Assembly (NCBI RefSeq): GCF_900109095.1 | Contig: NZ_FNYZ01000002.1 | Span: 62,001 to 126,000, forward strand | Direction of reading: 5' to 3' | DNA length: 64,000 nucleotides | From: Sphingobium sp. AP50 | Lineage (GTDB): Bacteria; Pseudomonadota; Alphaproteobacteria; Sphingomonadales; Sphingomonadaceae | In this document: one piece after another, positions 20,099 through 28,987 of the stretch | How positions within the stretch are numbered: position 1 is the first letter of the stretch | Layout of the letters: the number at the start of each line of letters is the position of its first letter | Notes under the pieces: model-generated | Seen by the model: only the letters and a program-made list of their open reading frames with translations | Databases searched by the model: none | Told to the model about the DNA's origin: nothing | Program-made: the position numbers and the translations under genes

Positions 20099-20521
20099 AT
20101 GATCGTCGTCGAACGGATCGACCCCGCTGGGGGAACCGCCCACCGGATCAGCATTCGGGGCCATGAGATCGTTGCGGATATGTCCGCGCCCGACGGCCAT
20201 GACGCCGGGCCGGACCCGCACGACCTGTATGATAGCGCGCTGGGCGCATGCAAGGCGATGACCATGCTCTGGTATGCGCAGCGCAACGGCATTCCGGTGG
20301 AGAATATCCATGTCGGCTTGGTCCGCGACGCGAGCGAGGAGCGCAAGGGCGTCTACAAGCTGACCACCCGCATCGCGCTGACCGGGCCGATGACCGACGA
20401 GCAGCATGACAAGTTGATCGCCGTGGCCGCAAAATGCCCGGTGCACAAGCTGATGAGCGAAGTGGAGACGCAGATCGAGACGATCGCCGTGCCGCGCGTC
20501 GGCGAACCGGAGCGGCCATGA
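20099..20521 (+). CDS. OsmC/Ohr family protein
   Basis: A 140-residue OsmC-fold protein. The redox-active cysteines are in [13 protein letters not shown] and [11 protein letters not shown]. Family members reduce organic hydroperoxides. ATG 20099 follows a GGGAAGA ribosome-binding sequence by about eight bases. It lies between cobS (35 bases away) and cobT (4-base ATGA overlap), so it belongs to the cobS-cobT transcript. Confidence 0.9.
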   Translation: MIVVERIDPAGGTAHRISIRGHEIVADMSAPDGHDAGPDPHDLYDSALGACKAMTMLWYAQRNGIPVENIHVGLVRDASEERKGVYKLTTRIALTGPMTDEQHDKLIAVAAKCPVHKLMSEVETQIETIAVPRVGEPERP

Positions 20522-22344
20522 CCGAACGATCCCCCATCGATGCCTTCAAGGATGTCCTGTCCGGCGCGGCGCGCGCGATCACGCGCGATGCGGAGGTGGA
20601 GGTCAGCTTCACCGCCGATACGCCTCATGCTGCGGGCAAGGCGATCAAGGTGCCGACGCCCGGCCGCGCCCTGCCCGCCGATCAGGTGGCGCTGGCGCGT
20701 GGCTTTGCCGATGCCCATGCCCTCAAGCTGCGCCATCATAACGCAAAACTTCATGCCGCCACCACGCCTTCGGAAGCGGTCGCACGCGCCGTGTTCGACG
20801 CAGTCGAGCAGGCCCGGGTCGAGGCGATCGGATCGCGGGCGATGGAAGGCGTGCGCGCCAACCTCAATCATGCGCTGGACCTGCGGCTGAAGTCCGATGC
20901 GATCCGGCGCGCGCGCGCCGCTGACGAAGTACCGCTGTCGACCGCGCTCGCGCTCAAGGTGCGTGAACGATTGACCGGGCAGGCGATCCCCAAGGATGCG
21001 GCGCCCGGCGTGGCGATGCTCGACCAGTGGATCGAGGACAAGGCCGGGACCGATCTGGATGCGCTGATGCTGGCGATCGACGATCAGCGCGCCTTCCAGA
21101 AGCTGACCACGACGATGCTGGAACATCTCCAGTTAATCGATGCCGATGTGCCGCCCGACACCGAAGAACCCGAATCGCAGGATGAAGGCGAAGACGAGGA
21201 AGAGCAGCAGGAAGAGGGCGAAAGCGGCCAGGACGAGGCCGGCGACAGCGACATGAATGCCGAGGCGCGTGCCGAGGATCAGGGCGGCGACACCGAAGAG
21301 GGTGAAACCGACTATAGCGACGAATTCGACGCCGACAGCGACGAAGGCGCCGACGATATGGGCGAGGAAGGCATGATGCCGGTCCGCCCCAATCGCCCGA
21401 TGTCCGACCTGCCGCCCGGCTTCGACTATAAGCCCTATACGACCAAATTCGACGAAGTCGTCGCGCCGGAGGATCTGTGCGACGAGGATGAACTGGTGCG
21501 GCTGCGCGGCTTCCTCGACCAGCAACTGGTCAGCTTGCAGGGCGCGGTGACGAAACTGGCCAACCGGCTGCAACGCCGGCTGATGGCGCAACAGTCGCGG
21601 TCCTGGGACTTCGACCAGGAAGAAGGCATGCTGGACGCGGCCCGGCTGGCGCGGATCGTGATCGATCCCACCCGGTCGCTATCCTACAAGATCGAGCGGG
21701 ATACCGAGTTTCGCGATACCGTCGTCACCCTGCTGATCGACAATTCGGGATCGATGCGCGGGCGGCCGATCAGCATCGCGGCGATCAGCGCGGACATCAT
21801 GGCGCGCACGCTGGAACGCTGCGGCGTGAAAACCGAGATATTGGGCTTCACCACCCGCGCGTGGAAGGGCGGGCAGAGCCGCGAGCAATGGCTAGCCGCT
21901 GGACGGCCCCCTATGCCGGGCCGTCTCAACGACCTGCGCCATATCGTCTACAAGAAGGCCGACGATCCCTGGCGCCGCGCGCGCAAGAATCTGGGCCTGA
22001 TGATGCGCGAAGGGCTGTTGAAGGAAAATATCGACGGCGAGGCGCTGCTCTGGGCGCATAGCCGCCTGATCGCACGCCAGGAAGAGCGTCGCATCCTGAT
22101 GGTGATTTCCGATGGTGCGCCGGTGGATGACTCCACCCTGTCGGTGAACAGCGGCACCTATCTTGAGCGGCATTTGCGGCAGGTGATCGACTGGATCGAG
22201 AATCGCTCGCCGGTGCAACTGGTGGCGATCGGCATCGGCCATGACGTCACCCGCTATTATCGTCGCGCCGTAACCATCATGGACGCCGAACAATTGGGCG
22301 GCACGATGGTCGAGCAGCTTGCAGGCTTGTTCGACGAAGATTGA
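20518..22344 (+). CDS. cobT: CobT-type cobaltochelatase subunit
   Basis: A 608-residue protein that forms the CobST complex. The N-terminal helical region (1-200) is followed by a very acidic Glu/Asp/Gln stretch (about 205-285) and a C-terminal von Willebrand A domain with the MIDAS-type motif [18 protein letters not shown] near residue 405 and [12 protein letters not shown] further on. The start ATG overlaps the OsmC stop by four bases. Confidence 0.93.
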   Translation: MTERSPIDAFKDVLSGAARAITRDAEVEVSFTADTPHAAGKAIKVPTPGRALPADQVALARGFADAHALKLRHHNAKLHAATTPSEAVARAVFDAVEQARVEAIGSRAMEGVRANLNHALDLRLKSDAIRRARAADEVPLSTALALKVRERLTGQAIPKDAAPGVAMLDQWIEDKAGTDLDALMLAIDDQRAFQKLTTTMLEHLQLIDADVPPDTEEPESQDEGEDEEEQQEEGESGQDEAGDSDMNAEARAEDQGGDTEEGETDYSDEFDADSDEGADDMGEEGMMPVRPNRPMSDLPPGFDYKPYTTKFDEVVAPEDLCDEDELVRLRGFLDQQLVSLQGAVTKLANRLQRRLMAQQSRSWDFDQEEGMLDAARLARIVIDPTRSLSYKIERDTEFRDTVVTLLIDNSGSMRGRPISIAAISADIMARTLERCGVKTEILGFTTRAWKGGQSREQWLAAGRPPMPGRLNDLRHIVYKKADDPWRRARKNLGLMMREGLLKENIDGEALLWAHSRLIARQEERRILMVISDGAPVDDSTLSVNSGTYLERHLRQVIDWIENRSPVQLVAIGIGHDVTRYYRRAVTIMDAEQLGGTMVEQLAGLFDED

Positions 22345-22424
22345 TCCCGCTATCGGTGTGGCTTGCCCCTGCCCCGGTGATCGATCGGGGCGGGGCATAT
22401 TGTTGTTTTCAGGAGAGTGATGAC

Positions 22425-22895
22425 GTGAGTGTCGCCTTTCGTCGCGAGAGCGATGATGAGCATATGGAGCCCAAGTTCGAGCTGCCGATCCCGCCCGGCC
22501 CCAATTGGGTGACGGCGCGCGGGTTGCGGCTGACGCGGGACAAGGTCGAGGCGCTGGAAGCCACCGACACCGCCGCCATGGAGGAAGAGGCTGCCAAGAA
22601 GCATAAGCGCGAATTGCGCTACTGGCGCATGCGGCTGGCGACGGCGGAATTGCGACCGGTGGCGGGGCCGCAAGCGGTCGCCTTCGGCACGCGCGTCACC
22701 TATCGACTGAACAAGCAGGAAAAGACGGTGGCGCTGGTCGGCGACGACGAGGCCGATCCCCATGAAGGCCGGATCAGCTTTTCCTCCCCCCTCGCCCGCG
22801 CGATGATGGATGCGGAAGTCGACGAGAAGGTGGATTTCGCCGGGAAGGCCGAGGCGATCGAGATTGTCGCGATCGACGTCCTCCACGAAGATTAG
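22425..22895 (+). CDS. GreA/GreB-like transcription factor family protein
   Basis: A 156-residue protein. The C-terminal half (AFGTRVTYRLNKQEKTVALVGDDEADPHEGRISFSSPLARAMM) is the FKBP-like Gre C-terminal domain; the N-terminal helices (about 30-85) could form the coiled coil that enters the RNA polymerase secondary channel, but the acidic tip is not obvious. GTG 22425 has AGGAGA eight bases upstream. It is probably an Rnk/GreB-related modulator of RNA polymerase. A palindromic repeat and a terminator follow. Confidence 0.75.
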   Translation: MSVAFRRESDDEHMEPKFELPIPPGPNWVTARGLRLTRDKVEALEATDTAAMEEEAAKKHKRELRYWRMRLATAELRPVAGPQAVAFGTRVTYRLNKQEKTVALVGDDEADPHEGRISFSSPLARAMMDAEVDEKVDFAGKAEAIEIVAIDVLHED

Positions 22896-22996
22896 AGCGC
22901 GCTGCGTTAAATCTGACGCAGGTCGCGCGCTCTAGTTTTTTGTTTTCGCATCGCTTTATGCGGAAAACCGGTGCCCACTTTTCCGCGCGATGCTCT
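22894..22996. repeat. sphingomonad-type palindromic intergenic repeat (two hairpins)
   Basis: Two nested palindromes lie back to back just after the Gre-like gene. The first is AGAGCGCGC ... GCGCGCTCT (22894-22902 and 22925-22933). The second has GCATCGC with GCGGAAAA on one side and TTTTCCGC with GCGATGC on the other, around a CCGGTGCCCAC loop. I recognise this layout as a dispersed palindromic element common between genes in sphingomonads and rhizobia. It overlaps the last two bases of the stop codon. Confidence 0.7.
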
Positions 22997-23003
22997 AAGC
23001 ATG

Positions 23004-23040
23004 AAAAAAAGCCCTCCGATTTCCACCGGAGGGCTTTTTC
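23004..23040. terminator. bidirectional intrinsic terminator
   Basis: A perfect 13-base stem, AAAAAGCCCTCCG (23006-23018) with CGGAGGGCTTTTT (23027-23039), encloses an eight-base loop and has a T-run on each strand. It separates the plus-strand Gre-like gene from the minus-strand Dps gene, whose stop is 18 bases away, and can serve both. Confidence 0.9.
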
Positions 23041-23057
23041 TTTGCCGTAATAGCCAA

Positions 23058-23549
23058 TCAGGCGCCGCGTGCCGCCTCGAACAGGAACCAGGCGCGCTGT
23101 TCGGCCTGATCGGTCCAGTCGTCGACAATGCCTTCGGTGGCGTTGTCGCCCGCTTCGGTGGCGGCGGCCTTTACCGCGCGGAAGGTTTCGACCAGCGCCA
23201 GATTATCGTCGCGCAATTCCTTGAGCATGTCGGCCGGGCTGACGAAGTCGGCGTCATTATCCTTTACCGTCTGGTGCCGGGCGATATCGCCAATGGAACG
23301 CAGCGTAACATTGCCGGTCTTGCGCACGCGCTCGGCGATCAGGTCGGTCACGCCCAGAATCTCGGTCGCCTGCTCATCGAACATCAGATGATAATCGCGG
23401 AAATGCGGACCCGAAACATGCCAGTGGAAATTCTTGGTCTTCAGATACAGCGCGTAGCTGTCCGCCAGCGCGCCGTTGAGCGCTTCGGCGACGGACTTGG
23501 TCGCATTGCTCTTCAGGTCGGTCGGGGTCTTGAGGTCGGGCGCGGTCAT
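23058..23549 (-). CDS. dps: Dps family DNA-protection ferritin-like protein
   Basis: A 163-residue miniferritin. The inter-subunit ferroxidase ligands are visible in KTKNFHWHVSGPHFRDYHLMFDEQATEI. Dps dodecamers oxidise and store iron and shield DNA in stationary phase and peroxide stress. A strong AGGAGGAC ribosome-binding site precedes the ATG at 23549. It ends at the shared bidirectional terminator. Confidence 0.93.
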   Translation of the reverse strand: MTAPDLKTPTDLKSNATKSVAEALNGALADSYALYLKTKNFHWHVSGPHFRDYHLMFDEQATEILGVTDLIAERVRKTGNVTLRSIGDIARHQTVKDNDADFVSPADMLKELRDDNLALVETFRAVKAAATEAGDNATEGIVDDWTDQAEQRAWFLFEAARGA

Positions 23550-23659
23550 TCACTGTCCTCCTGTTCGGGAAACTGGTTTCGGACATATAATGATCGCGCG
23601 CCAAGTTGGTGCCATTTTTTCACGACGGAAATCCCGATCAGGCTGATCAACGCCTTCGA

Positions 23660-24226
23660 TCAGATCAAGCCGGTCGCAGATAGCGCCATGAGGACGCCGG
23701 TGACGAGCAGTATGATCCCTCCGGCCCAGCGAATCGTCCGCAGTGGCAGGACCTCCAGCAACTGGGCGCGCACCACTACCACCGGCACCAGGGCGACGAT
23801 GACACCGATCGCGCCACCTATGCCAGCGAGGATGGGATCAGCCGTGCGCGTCGCTATGCCCAGGATCAGAAATTGCGGGCCGTCACCAAAGCCCAGGATG
23901 AAAAGGCCCAGCGCCGTGGTCAGGAAGGCGCCGGTCCGCCAGCCGCCCAGTATATCGGGCGGAGACACCCGCCAGAACAGGCCCACGCCCAGAAACAGGA
24001 TGGAAAGCGCCAGGAACAGCAGCCGCGCGTCGCTCCCCAGCATCGGGCCGATCCAGGCCCCCGCAAAGGCGGATATCGCCGCATTGGCGACAGCAGCCAC
24101 GACGACGCCGGCGATGATCGCGCCATTGCGCTCATAGCGTGTCGCCAGCGCAAGCAGGAGCAACTGGCTCTTGCCCCCCATTTCGCCAAGCAGACAGCCG
24201 AGCAACGCGATCAACAGGGCGTCCAT
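23660..24226 (-). CDS. TMEM165/GDT1 (UPF0016)-like membrane protein
   Basis: A 188-residue hydrophobic protein with six predicted helices in two inverted halves. The halves carry LGEMGGKSQLLLLALATRY and LGFGDGPQFLILGIATRT, the positions where the cation-binding E-x-G-D-K/R-T/S motif of GDT1 exchangers is found. The second copy and part of the first are degenerate, so Mn2+/Ca2+ transport is possible but uncertain. ATG 24226 is taken as start. Confidence 0.68.
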   Translation of the reverse strand: MDALLIALLGCLLGEMGGKSQLLLLALATRYERNGAIIAGVVVAAVANAAISAFAGAWIGPMLGSDARLLFLALSILFLGVGLFWRVSPPDILGGWRTGAFLTTALGLFILGFGDGPQFLILGIATRTADPILAGIGGAIGVIVALVPVVVVRAQLLEVLPLRTIRWAGGIILLVTGVLMALSATGLI

Positions 24227-24239
24227 CGGCCGACCGGTG

Positions 24240-24563
24240 TCAGGCGCGCAAGGCTGTGACGGTGGCGATAGTGCGCGGAATGATCGGCACGATATCGGCC
24301 AATGGCATGTCGGCCGCAATCGCATCGCGCATCAGGTCGAGATAGGACAGCACCACCGGCCCCAGACCATGAAGAGAGGTGGCGGACCCCAATGTGGCAG
24401 CCAGCCCCTCCACCGCGTCCAGACCGAAAGCACGGGCGATGTGGCGAATCTGGTCGACCTCATCCTGCAAGCGGGCGACCGACAAATGGCCACGTTGCCC
24501 CGCCAGCCCATCGACCCGCCGCATCAGGTCCGTCAAAATCGCCAGCATCGGATCATGTCGCAT
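24240..24563 (-). CDS. conserved hypothetical helical protein
   Basis: A 107-residue, mostly helical protein with no signal or membrane segment (MRHDPMLAILTDLMRRVDGL ... DEVDQIRHIARAFGLDAVEGLAATL). I do not recognise a domain. The stop is 13 bases upstream of the TMEM165-like start on the same strand, so they are probably cotranscribed. The 200 bases separating it from the plus-strand rpmG show nothing further that I can name. Confidence 0.65.
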   Translation of the reverse strand: MRHDPMLAILTDLMRRVDGLAGQRGHLSVARLQDEVDQIRHIARAFGLDAVEGLAATLGSATSLHGLGPVVLSYLDLMRDAIAADMPLADIVPIIPRTIATVTALRA

Positions 24564-24764
24564 GGGATGCACTCCCCTTGTTTCGCCCCGTTTCTTCATA
24601 GCCTTACCCGGGTTAAGGGCGCGTAAAGCCTGAAGCTCCAATCGTCCCAGCCTTGACAGCGGACCGAATCTGGCCCATGGGCGACCGCTGAAACGGGCGG
24701 TCCGCCACTCACCATTGGCGAGCCGCTTTATTTTTTACGCTCTTTACGACCAGGGAATAAGGCC

Positions 24765-24932
24765 ATGGCCAAGCCAGCAACTGTCAAGATCCGCCTCGTC
24801 AGCACGGCTGACACTGGCTTTTTCTACGTCACCAAGAAGAATCCGCGCACCAAGACCGAAAAGCTGAGCTTCAGCAAGTATGACCCGGTCGTGCGCAAGC
24901 ATGTCGAATTCAAGGAAGCCAAGATCAAGTAA
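24765..24932 (+). CDS. rpmG: 50S ribosomal protein L33
   Basis: A 55-residue protein beginning [20 protein letters not shown] and containing [20 protein letters not shown], the L33 signature. This is the zinc-free type: the CxxC pairs of the other L33 class are absent. The ribosome-binding site is AAGG six bases before the ATG. It is a single-gene transcript closed by the hairpin at 24989-25020. Confidence 0.96.
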   Translation: MAKPATVKIRLVSTADTGFFYVTKKNPRTKTEKLSFSKYDPVVRKHVEFKEAKIK

Positions 24933-24985
24933 GCCGCTGCGGGCCTTTCGCCCGCGCGCCTGATTTTTCCGGCTTTTTCGGAACG

Positions 24986-25024
24986 GACAAAGGCCCGTCC
25001 CTGCAAGGGAGCGGGCCTTTTGCT
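24986..25024 (+). terminator. intrinsic terminator of rpmG
   Basis: Stem AAAGGCCCG (24989-24997) pairs with CGGGCCTTT (25012-25020), with an inner TCCC/AGGGA extension. The plus-strand side ends in TTTTGCTG. It lies about 55 bases past the L33 stop. Confidence 0.8.
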
Positions 25025-25057
25025 GTTGGCCGGAAATGCCGGATGCCAGCCGGATAC

Positions 25058-25117
25058 GAAAAAAGGGGCGCTCCTGTCGGAGCGCCCCCATGAAACCCCT
25101 GCCCTTCGAAGGACAGG
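25058..25117 (-). terminator. tandem terminator hairpins of the PhoX-type gene
   Basis: Read on the minus strand, GGGGCGCTCC and GGAGCGCCCC (25065-25074 and 25079-25088) form a perfect ten-base stem with a four-base loop, followed by a six-T run. A second hairpin with one mismatch (CCCCTGCCC and GGACAGGGG, 25096-25119) lies closer to the phosphatase stop. Together they insulate it from rpmG. Confidence 0.8.
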
Positions 25118-25131
25118 GGCCTTTTCCGATA

Positions 25132-26994
25132 TCAGTTGCCGACCGGCTTGGCGTCGGTACGGCGCACGACGATGGTAGAGGAACGCGGTTCCTGACCCGA
25201 CACCGGCCAGTCACCGGTCGGATGCTGGATATTGATGAAGAAGTTGGTCAGGTCCGGCGTATAGGCGATGCCGGTGATCTCGCACCCTTCAGGCCCCACC
25301 AGGAAGCGCATCGACTTCTTGGTCGACTGGTCAATGTAGAACATCGCATTCTGGCCGAAGACCTGCTCGATCGTCCGCGACGAATCGCCCGAACTGCCCG
25401 GCACCGAATGGTCGGTCTGAACCCACAGGCGGCCCTGCGGGTCGATGCGGATGCCGTCGGGGCTGGAGAAGGTGTCGCCGTTGATATTGCCTTCCAGCTT
25501 GTCGCCGAAACCGGCCAGCGACGGATCGCCCGCCAGCAGGAAGATTTCCCAGGTGAAGGTCATGGCGAGCGGCGAATTGCCGGTTTCCTTGAACTTCACG
25601 ATATGGCCATGGCGGTTGACGGTGCGCGGGTTGGCGGCGTCGGTCGAACGGCGGCTGCTGTTGTTGGTCAGCGTCACGAAGATGGCGCTGTTGTCGGGCG
25701 CAACCGTGATCCATTCCGGGCGATCCATCACCGTACCACCGGCGACGCGCGCCGCCGAGATGGTGTTGATCATGACATCGGCCTGATTGTTGAAGTCGAC
25801 CGTCGTCGGCGTGATCGGCGTCGCGCTCTGGCTGGTGTTGCCCGGATCGGAAGCCCCGGCGGTCAGGCCATTCTGGCCCTGAACCAGGGCGCGCCATTCG
25901 CCGGTGCCGTCCGCATTGAAACGGGCGACATAGAGCGTGCCATGGTCGAGCATGTCGCGATTGCTGGCGCGGTTGCTGCTGCTGAAGGCGCGATCGCACA
26001 CGAACTTGTAGACGCAGCCCGGCGTGCCGTCATGGCCCATATAGAAGGCGACGCGGCTATTGCTATCGACCATGTGAGCGACATTTTCATGGTCGAAACG
26101 GCCCAGCGCGGTGCGCTTGGTCGGCACATCCAGTTCCTGATAGGGATCGATTTCGACCACCCAGCCGTAATTTTCCTCCGGCTGCGTCGGATCGAGATAA
26201 TTGTCGGTCGATTCCTCGCAGGTCAGATAGGTACCCCACGGGGTACGGCCCGACGAGCAATTGTTAAGCATGCCCTTGATCGTGCCGGACAGCAGACCAG
26301 CGGCAGGACCTGTCGCCTTGTAGCTGCTGTTGCCGGTGTAGCGCTTGTTGTACTTGGAGCCCGACTTGACCGACCATTTGCCGTCGGAAGCCTTGGCGAT
26401 TTCCACCACGCCGATGCCGACGGCCGACAGGGCCAGCGCCTTCTGGTCGGCGGTCGCGGTCGCGGCGTCATAGCCGCCCGCCATCAGGATGTTGAAGTCG
26501 GGATATTCGAAGTTCAGCGCCAGCAGACCGCCGCTATTGGCGTCGGTGCCCGACAGTTCGAAATATTCCATGCCGTCATGATTGCCGCCAGCCCACTTCT
26601 CGGCATCGGCCGGGGTCGGATAGCTGCCCGAATAGGCGGTGCCGGTTTCGATCGAATCGCCAGCCTTCAGCAGGATGTCGACGGTATAGCCGTTGGGCAC
26701 CGTGACGGTGTCGTTCATGTTGGCGGCGACCGGCGTGAAGGCGATGCCATAGCTGGGCGTCGGGGTCGGCGTAGGCGTGGGGGTCGGCGTCGGGCTGCTC
26801 GAATCATCGTCATCACCGCAGGCGGACAGCGCGCCCAGCATCGGCAGGATCGACAGGCCCAGCAGGCCGTTCTTCAGGATGGTGCGGCGGGCCGGATTGG
26901 CCGCGACGATCGATTCCAGGCTGTTGTCGCCCATATCGATGGTCGGCTGCGCGTCGCGATAGGCCGCGCGCGCCTCGTCGGTCAGATGAGACAT
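25132..26994 (-). CDS. PhoX-type (DUF839) Tat-exported lipoprotein phosphatase
   Basis: A 620-residue member of the PhoX/DUF839 calcium-iron phosphatase family. A twin-arginine signal (NPARRTILKNGLLGLSILP, Arg36-Arg37) ends in a lipobox LSAC with Cys59, so the protein is probably Tat-exported and lipid-anchored. A (Pro-Thr)n linker at about residues 68-80 precedes the six-bladed catalytic domain, which shows CEESTDNY, LGRFDHENVAHM and GRLWVQTDHS. It would release phosphate from organic esters in the periplasm or at the cell surface. A PHO-box-like site lies about 105 bases upstream. Confidence 0.87.
   Translation of the reverse strand: MSHLTDEARAAYRDAQPTIDMGDNSLESIVAANPARRTILKNGLLGLSILPMLGALSACGDDDDSSSPTPTPTPTPTPTPSYGIAFTPVAANMNDTVTVPNGYTVDILLKAGDSIETGTAYSGSYPTPADAEKWAGGNHDGMEYFELSGTDANSGGLLALNFEYPDFNILMAGGYDAATATADQKALALSAVGIGVVEIAKASDGKWSVKSGSKYNKRYTGNSSYKATGPAAGLLSGTIKGMLNNCSSGRTPWGTYLTCEESTDNYLDPTQPEENYGWVVEIDPYQELDVPTKRTALGRFDHENVAHMVDSNSRVAFYMGHDGTPGCVYKFVCDRAFSSSNRASNRDMLDHGTLYVARFNADGTGEWRALVQGQNGLTAGASDPGNTSQSATPITPTTVDFNNQADVMINTISAARVAGGTVMDRPEWITVAPDNSAIFVTLTNNSSRRSTDAANPRTVNRHGHIVKFKETGNSPLAMTFTWEIFLLAGDPSLAGFGDKLEGNINGDTFSSPDGIRIDPQGRLWVQTDHSVPGSSGDSSRTIEQVFGQNAMFYIDQSTKKSMRFLVGPEGCEITGIAYTPDLTNFFINIQHPTGDWPVSGQEPRSSTIVVRRTDAKPVGN
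26755..26794. repeat. GTCGGC/GTAGGC low-complexity tract encoding the Pro-Thr linker
   Basis: Six-base units variants of GGCGTC/GGGGTC follow each other inside the phosphatase gene and encode alternating Pro-Thr between the lipid anchor and catalytic domain. Such tracts can vary in length by slippage, which would change linker length without breaking frame. Confidence 0.7.
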
Positions 26995-27100
26995 GAATAT
27001 TACCCCTGTGCGTTCCGGCTGTCGGCAATGCGCCGCGCCGCTGCGTTGCGGGGGGTGGCAGACGAGGATGACGCCTAAAGGGCGGGTCGATGTAAACGCA

Positions 27101-27118
27101 ATGAAAGCTGTATGACGA
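27101..27118 (-). promoter_or_regulatory. PHO-box-like PhoB site upstream of the phosphatase gene
   Basis: On the minus strand the 18 bases read as two seven-base direct repeats, TCGTCAT and CTTTCAT, separated by ACAG. The consensus is CTGTCAT-n4-CTGTCAT, so the halves match at five and six of seven positions with the correct 11-base period. A TTTACAT element follows as a possible -10. Position and target (a phosphatase gene) fit phosphate-starvation control. Confidence 0.5.
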
Positions 27119-27143
27119 TAATGTGAAGCAGCTTGCCCGATCG

Positions 27144-27506
27144 TTACAGCAAGGCGTTCACCTGCTCCACGAAGCGCAGTACGGAAATCGGTTTGGACAC
27201 ATAGGCCTGCGCGCCAGCAGCCCGAATCCGCTCCTCATCCCCTTGCCCGGCATAGGCGGTAACGGCCATGATCGGGACGGCAGACAGCCGATCGTCGGCC
27301 TTCAGCGAAATGATCAGGTCGAGCCCGCTGACATGGGGCAGGTGAATGTCGGTGATGACAAGGTCGGGCAGAAACTCACGCGCCTGTGCCAGCACGTCGC
27401 GCCCGTCGCGCAGCGGCAACACTTCATGCCCGTGCGCGCGCAGCAGGTCGCAAAAAAGTTTGAGATTGAGTTCGTTGTCCTCGACAACGAGCACGCGCTT
27501 TGCCAC
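27144..27506 (-). CDS. divK: DivK-like single-domain response regulator
   Basis: A 120-residue receiver domain with no output. Acidic pocket VVEDNELN, phospho-acceptor Asp53 (LVITDIHLP), Thr in MAVTAYA and Lys in YVSKPI are all present. In Caulobacter the orthologue with the same Asp53 shuttles phosphate in the DivJ/PleC cell-cycle circuit. It starts at GTG 27506 and is divergent from a DUF3572 gene, the same neighbourhood seen in other alphaproteobacteria. Confidence 0.85.
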   Translation of the reverse strand: MAKRVLVVEDNELNLKLFCDLLRAHGHEVLPLRDGRDVLAQAREFLPDLVITDIHLPHVSGLDLIISLKADDRLSAVPIMAVTAYAGQGDEERIRAAGAQAYVSKPISVLRFVEQVNALL

Positions 27507-27573
27507 CAGTCACCCGCGGTCCGAAATGCCTATTGGAGCGCACTCGTCAGCCGCCCCGCCCCGAAAGGCCATC

Positions 27574-27873
27574 ATGCGACCCACAGCCGAGAATGGCAAG
27601 CCGGATAGCCGACAGGATAGCGCTGAAGAGGCGGCAACGCTGGCGCTGATGGCATTGGGGTGGACATTGAGCGATGGCGGCCGGGCGGATCGTTTGCTGG
27701 CGCTGACGGGCCTGGATGTCGATGCCCTGCGCGCGGGGATAGACAATCCCGCCATATTGGGCGCGGTCCTCACTTTCCTGTCCGACCATGAGCCTGACCT
27801 GATCGCCTGCGCCGAAGCGATCGACACCACCCCCGCCGCCCTGATCGCGGCGCAGCAGAGATTGAACGCATGA
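27574..27873 (+). CDS. DUF3572 family protein
   Basis: A 99-residue acidic, helical protein with the family core AATLALMALGWTLSDGGRADRLLALTG and FLSDHEPDLIACAEA. Function is unknown, but the gene is commonly divergent from divK in alphaproteobacteria. ATG 27574 is chosen as the last start before the domain. The stop overlaps the next gene by four bases. Confidence 0.8.
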   Translation: MRPTAENGKPDSRQDSAEEAATLALMALGWTLSDGGRADRLLALTGLDVDALRAGIDNPAILGAVLTFLSDHEPDLIACAEAIDTTPAALIAAQQRLNA

Positions 27874-28526
27874 CCCGTCCCCTGATCATCACCGACTGCG
27901 ACGAAGTGCTGCTGCACATGGTCGTGCCGTTCCGGGAATGGCTGGACGAAACCCATGGCGTGCATTTCGACATGCGCGAGCGCGGCTTTGTCGAGGCGCT
28001 GCGGCACAAGGATAGCGGCGAACCGCTGGAGCGGCAGCATGTCTGGGAATTGCTGCTGGCTTTTTTCGAAACGGAAATGCATCGGCAAGCTCCAATCGCG
28101 AACGCGGTCGAAGCCTTGCTGCGGCTGTCCGCCATCGCTGATATCGAAGTGCTGACCAACATTACCGAGCGGCATCAGGGGGCGCGGGCACAACAACTCG
28201 CCACCCATGGCCTGACCCTGCCGGTCCACTGGAATCAGGGTGGCAAGGGCCGGCCACTGGCGGCGATCGTGGCGGAACGGCAGCCCAGCGTCGCTCTGTT
28301 CATCGACGATCTGGCCGAACATCATCATTCGGTCGCCACCCATGCTCCCGGCGTGTGGCGGCTGCATCTGGTGGGCGAGCCCGAAATCGCCGCCCATGTG
28401 CCGACCGCGCCCTATGCCCATGCCCGGATCGATGATTGGGCCACGGCAGAACACTGGATCATGGAGCGACTGGCGCAAGGGCCAGCCCCGATCGAATCAC
28501 CCCTATCCGATGGAGTTATCGCATGA
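27870..28526 (+). CDS. HAD-family hydrolase
   Basis: A 218-residue protein with the haloacid-dehalogenase motif I DCDEVL (Asp9 nucleophile, Asp11), motif II region LTNITERHQ and the acidic motif LFIDDLAEHHHS. A helical cap occupies about residues 25-80. It probably acts as a small-molecule phosphatase; substrate unknown. It is linked by ATGA overlaps to DUF3572 upstream and RidA downstream. Confidence 0.82.
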   Translation: MTRPLIITDCDEVLLHMVVPFREWLDETHGVHFDMRERGFVEALRHKDSGEPLERQHVWELLLAFFETEMHRQAPIANAVEALLRLSAIADIEVLTNITERHQGARAQQLATHGLTLPVHWNQGGKGRPLAAIVAERQPSVALFIDDLAEHHHSVATHAPGVWRLHLVGEPEIAAHVPTAPYAHARIDDWATAEHWIMERLAQGPAPIESPLSDGVIA

Positions 28527-28987
28527 GCATCGAAGCCCGTATCGCCGAACTCGGCATCACCCTGCCCCAGGCCGCTGCACCGGTTGCCGCCTATGTGCCC
28601 ACGGTGGAGGCCAATGGCCTGCTGCATATCAGCGGTCAGATTGCGCTGGCGCCCGATGGCCTGATGACCGGCCGACTGGGTGAAGATCGCGACCTGGACT
28701 ATGGCGTCGCCGCTGCGCGCGTCTGTGGCCTCAACCTGATCGCGCAGATGAAGGCGGCGCTGGGCGACCTCGACCGGGTCGAGCGGATCGTGAAGCTGGG
28801 CGCTTTCATTTCCAGCGCCCCGACCTTCACCGACCAGCCAAAGGTCGCCAATGGCGCGTCCGAACTGATGGTCGAAATCTTCGGTGAAGCCGGCAAGCAT
28901 GCGCGCAGCGCCGTGGGCGTGCCTGTATTGCCGCTGGGCGCGGTGGTCGAAATCGACGCGGTCGTCCTTGTCCGCCCGGCGGCCTGA
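28523..28987 (+). CDS. RidA/YjgF family enamine/imine deaminase-like protein
   Basis: A 154-residue RidA-superfamily protein of the longer type, with GLLHISGQIALAPDGLMTGRLG, LNLIAQMKAALGDLDRVERIVKLGAF and ARSAVGVPVLPLGAVVEIDAVV. These trimeric proteins hydrolyse reactive enamine intermediates; the catalytic Arg region is present near the C-terminus (HARSAVG). It sits in a five-gene co-directional operon. Confidence 0.9.
   Translation: MSIEARIAELGITLPQAAAPVAAYVPTVEANGLLHISGQIALAPDGLMTGRLGEDRDLDYGVAAARVCGLNLIAQMKAALGDLDRVERIVKLGAFISSAPTFTDQPKVANGASELMVEIFGEAGKHARSAVGVPVLPLGAVVEIDAVVLVRPAA

Noticed and set aside
20518..22344. cobS/cobT considered as a MoxR-VWA phage-defence pair
   Set aside because: The N-terminal CobS hallmark and full CobT length, with acidic linker and core gene context, identify them as cobaltochelatase-type subunits.
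25036..27078. Open frame of 680 codons antisense to the PhoX-type gene
   Set aside because: It spans the terminators and the phosphatase gene and has no recognisable fold; a mirror of the real gene's codon bias.
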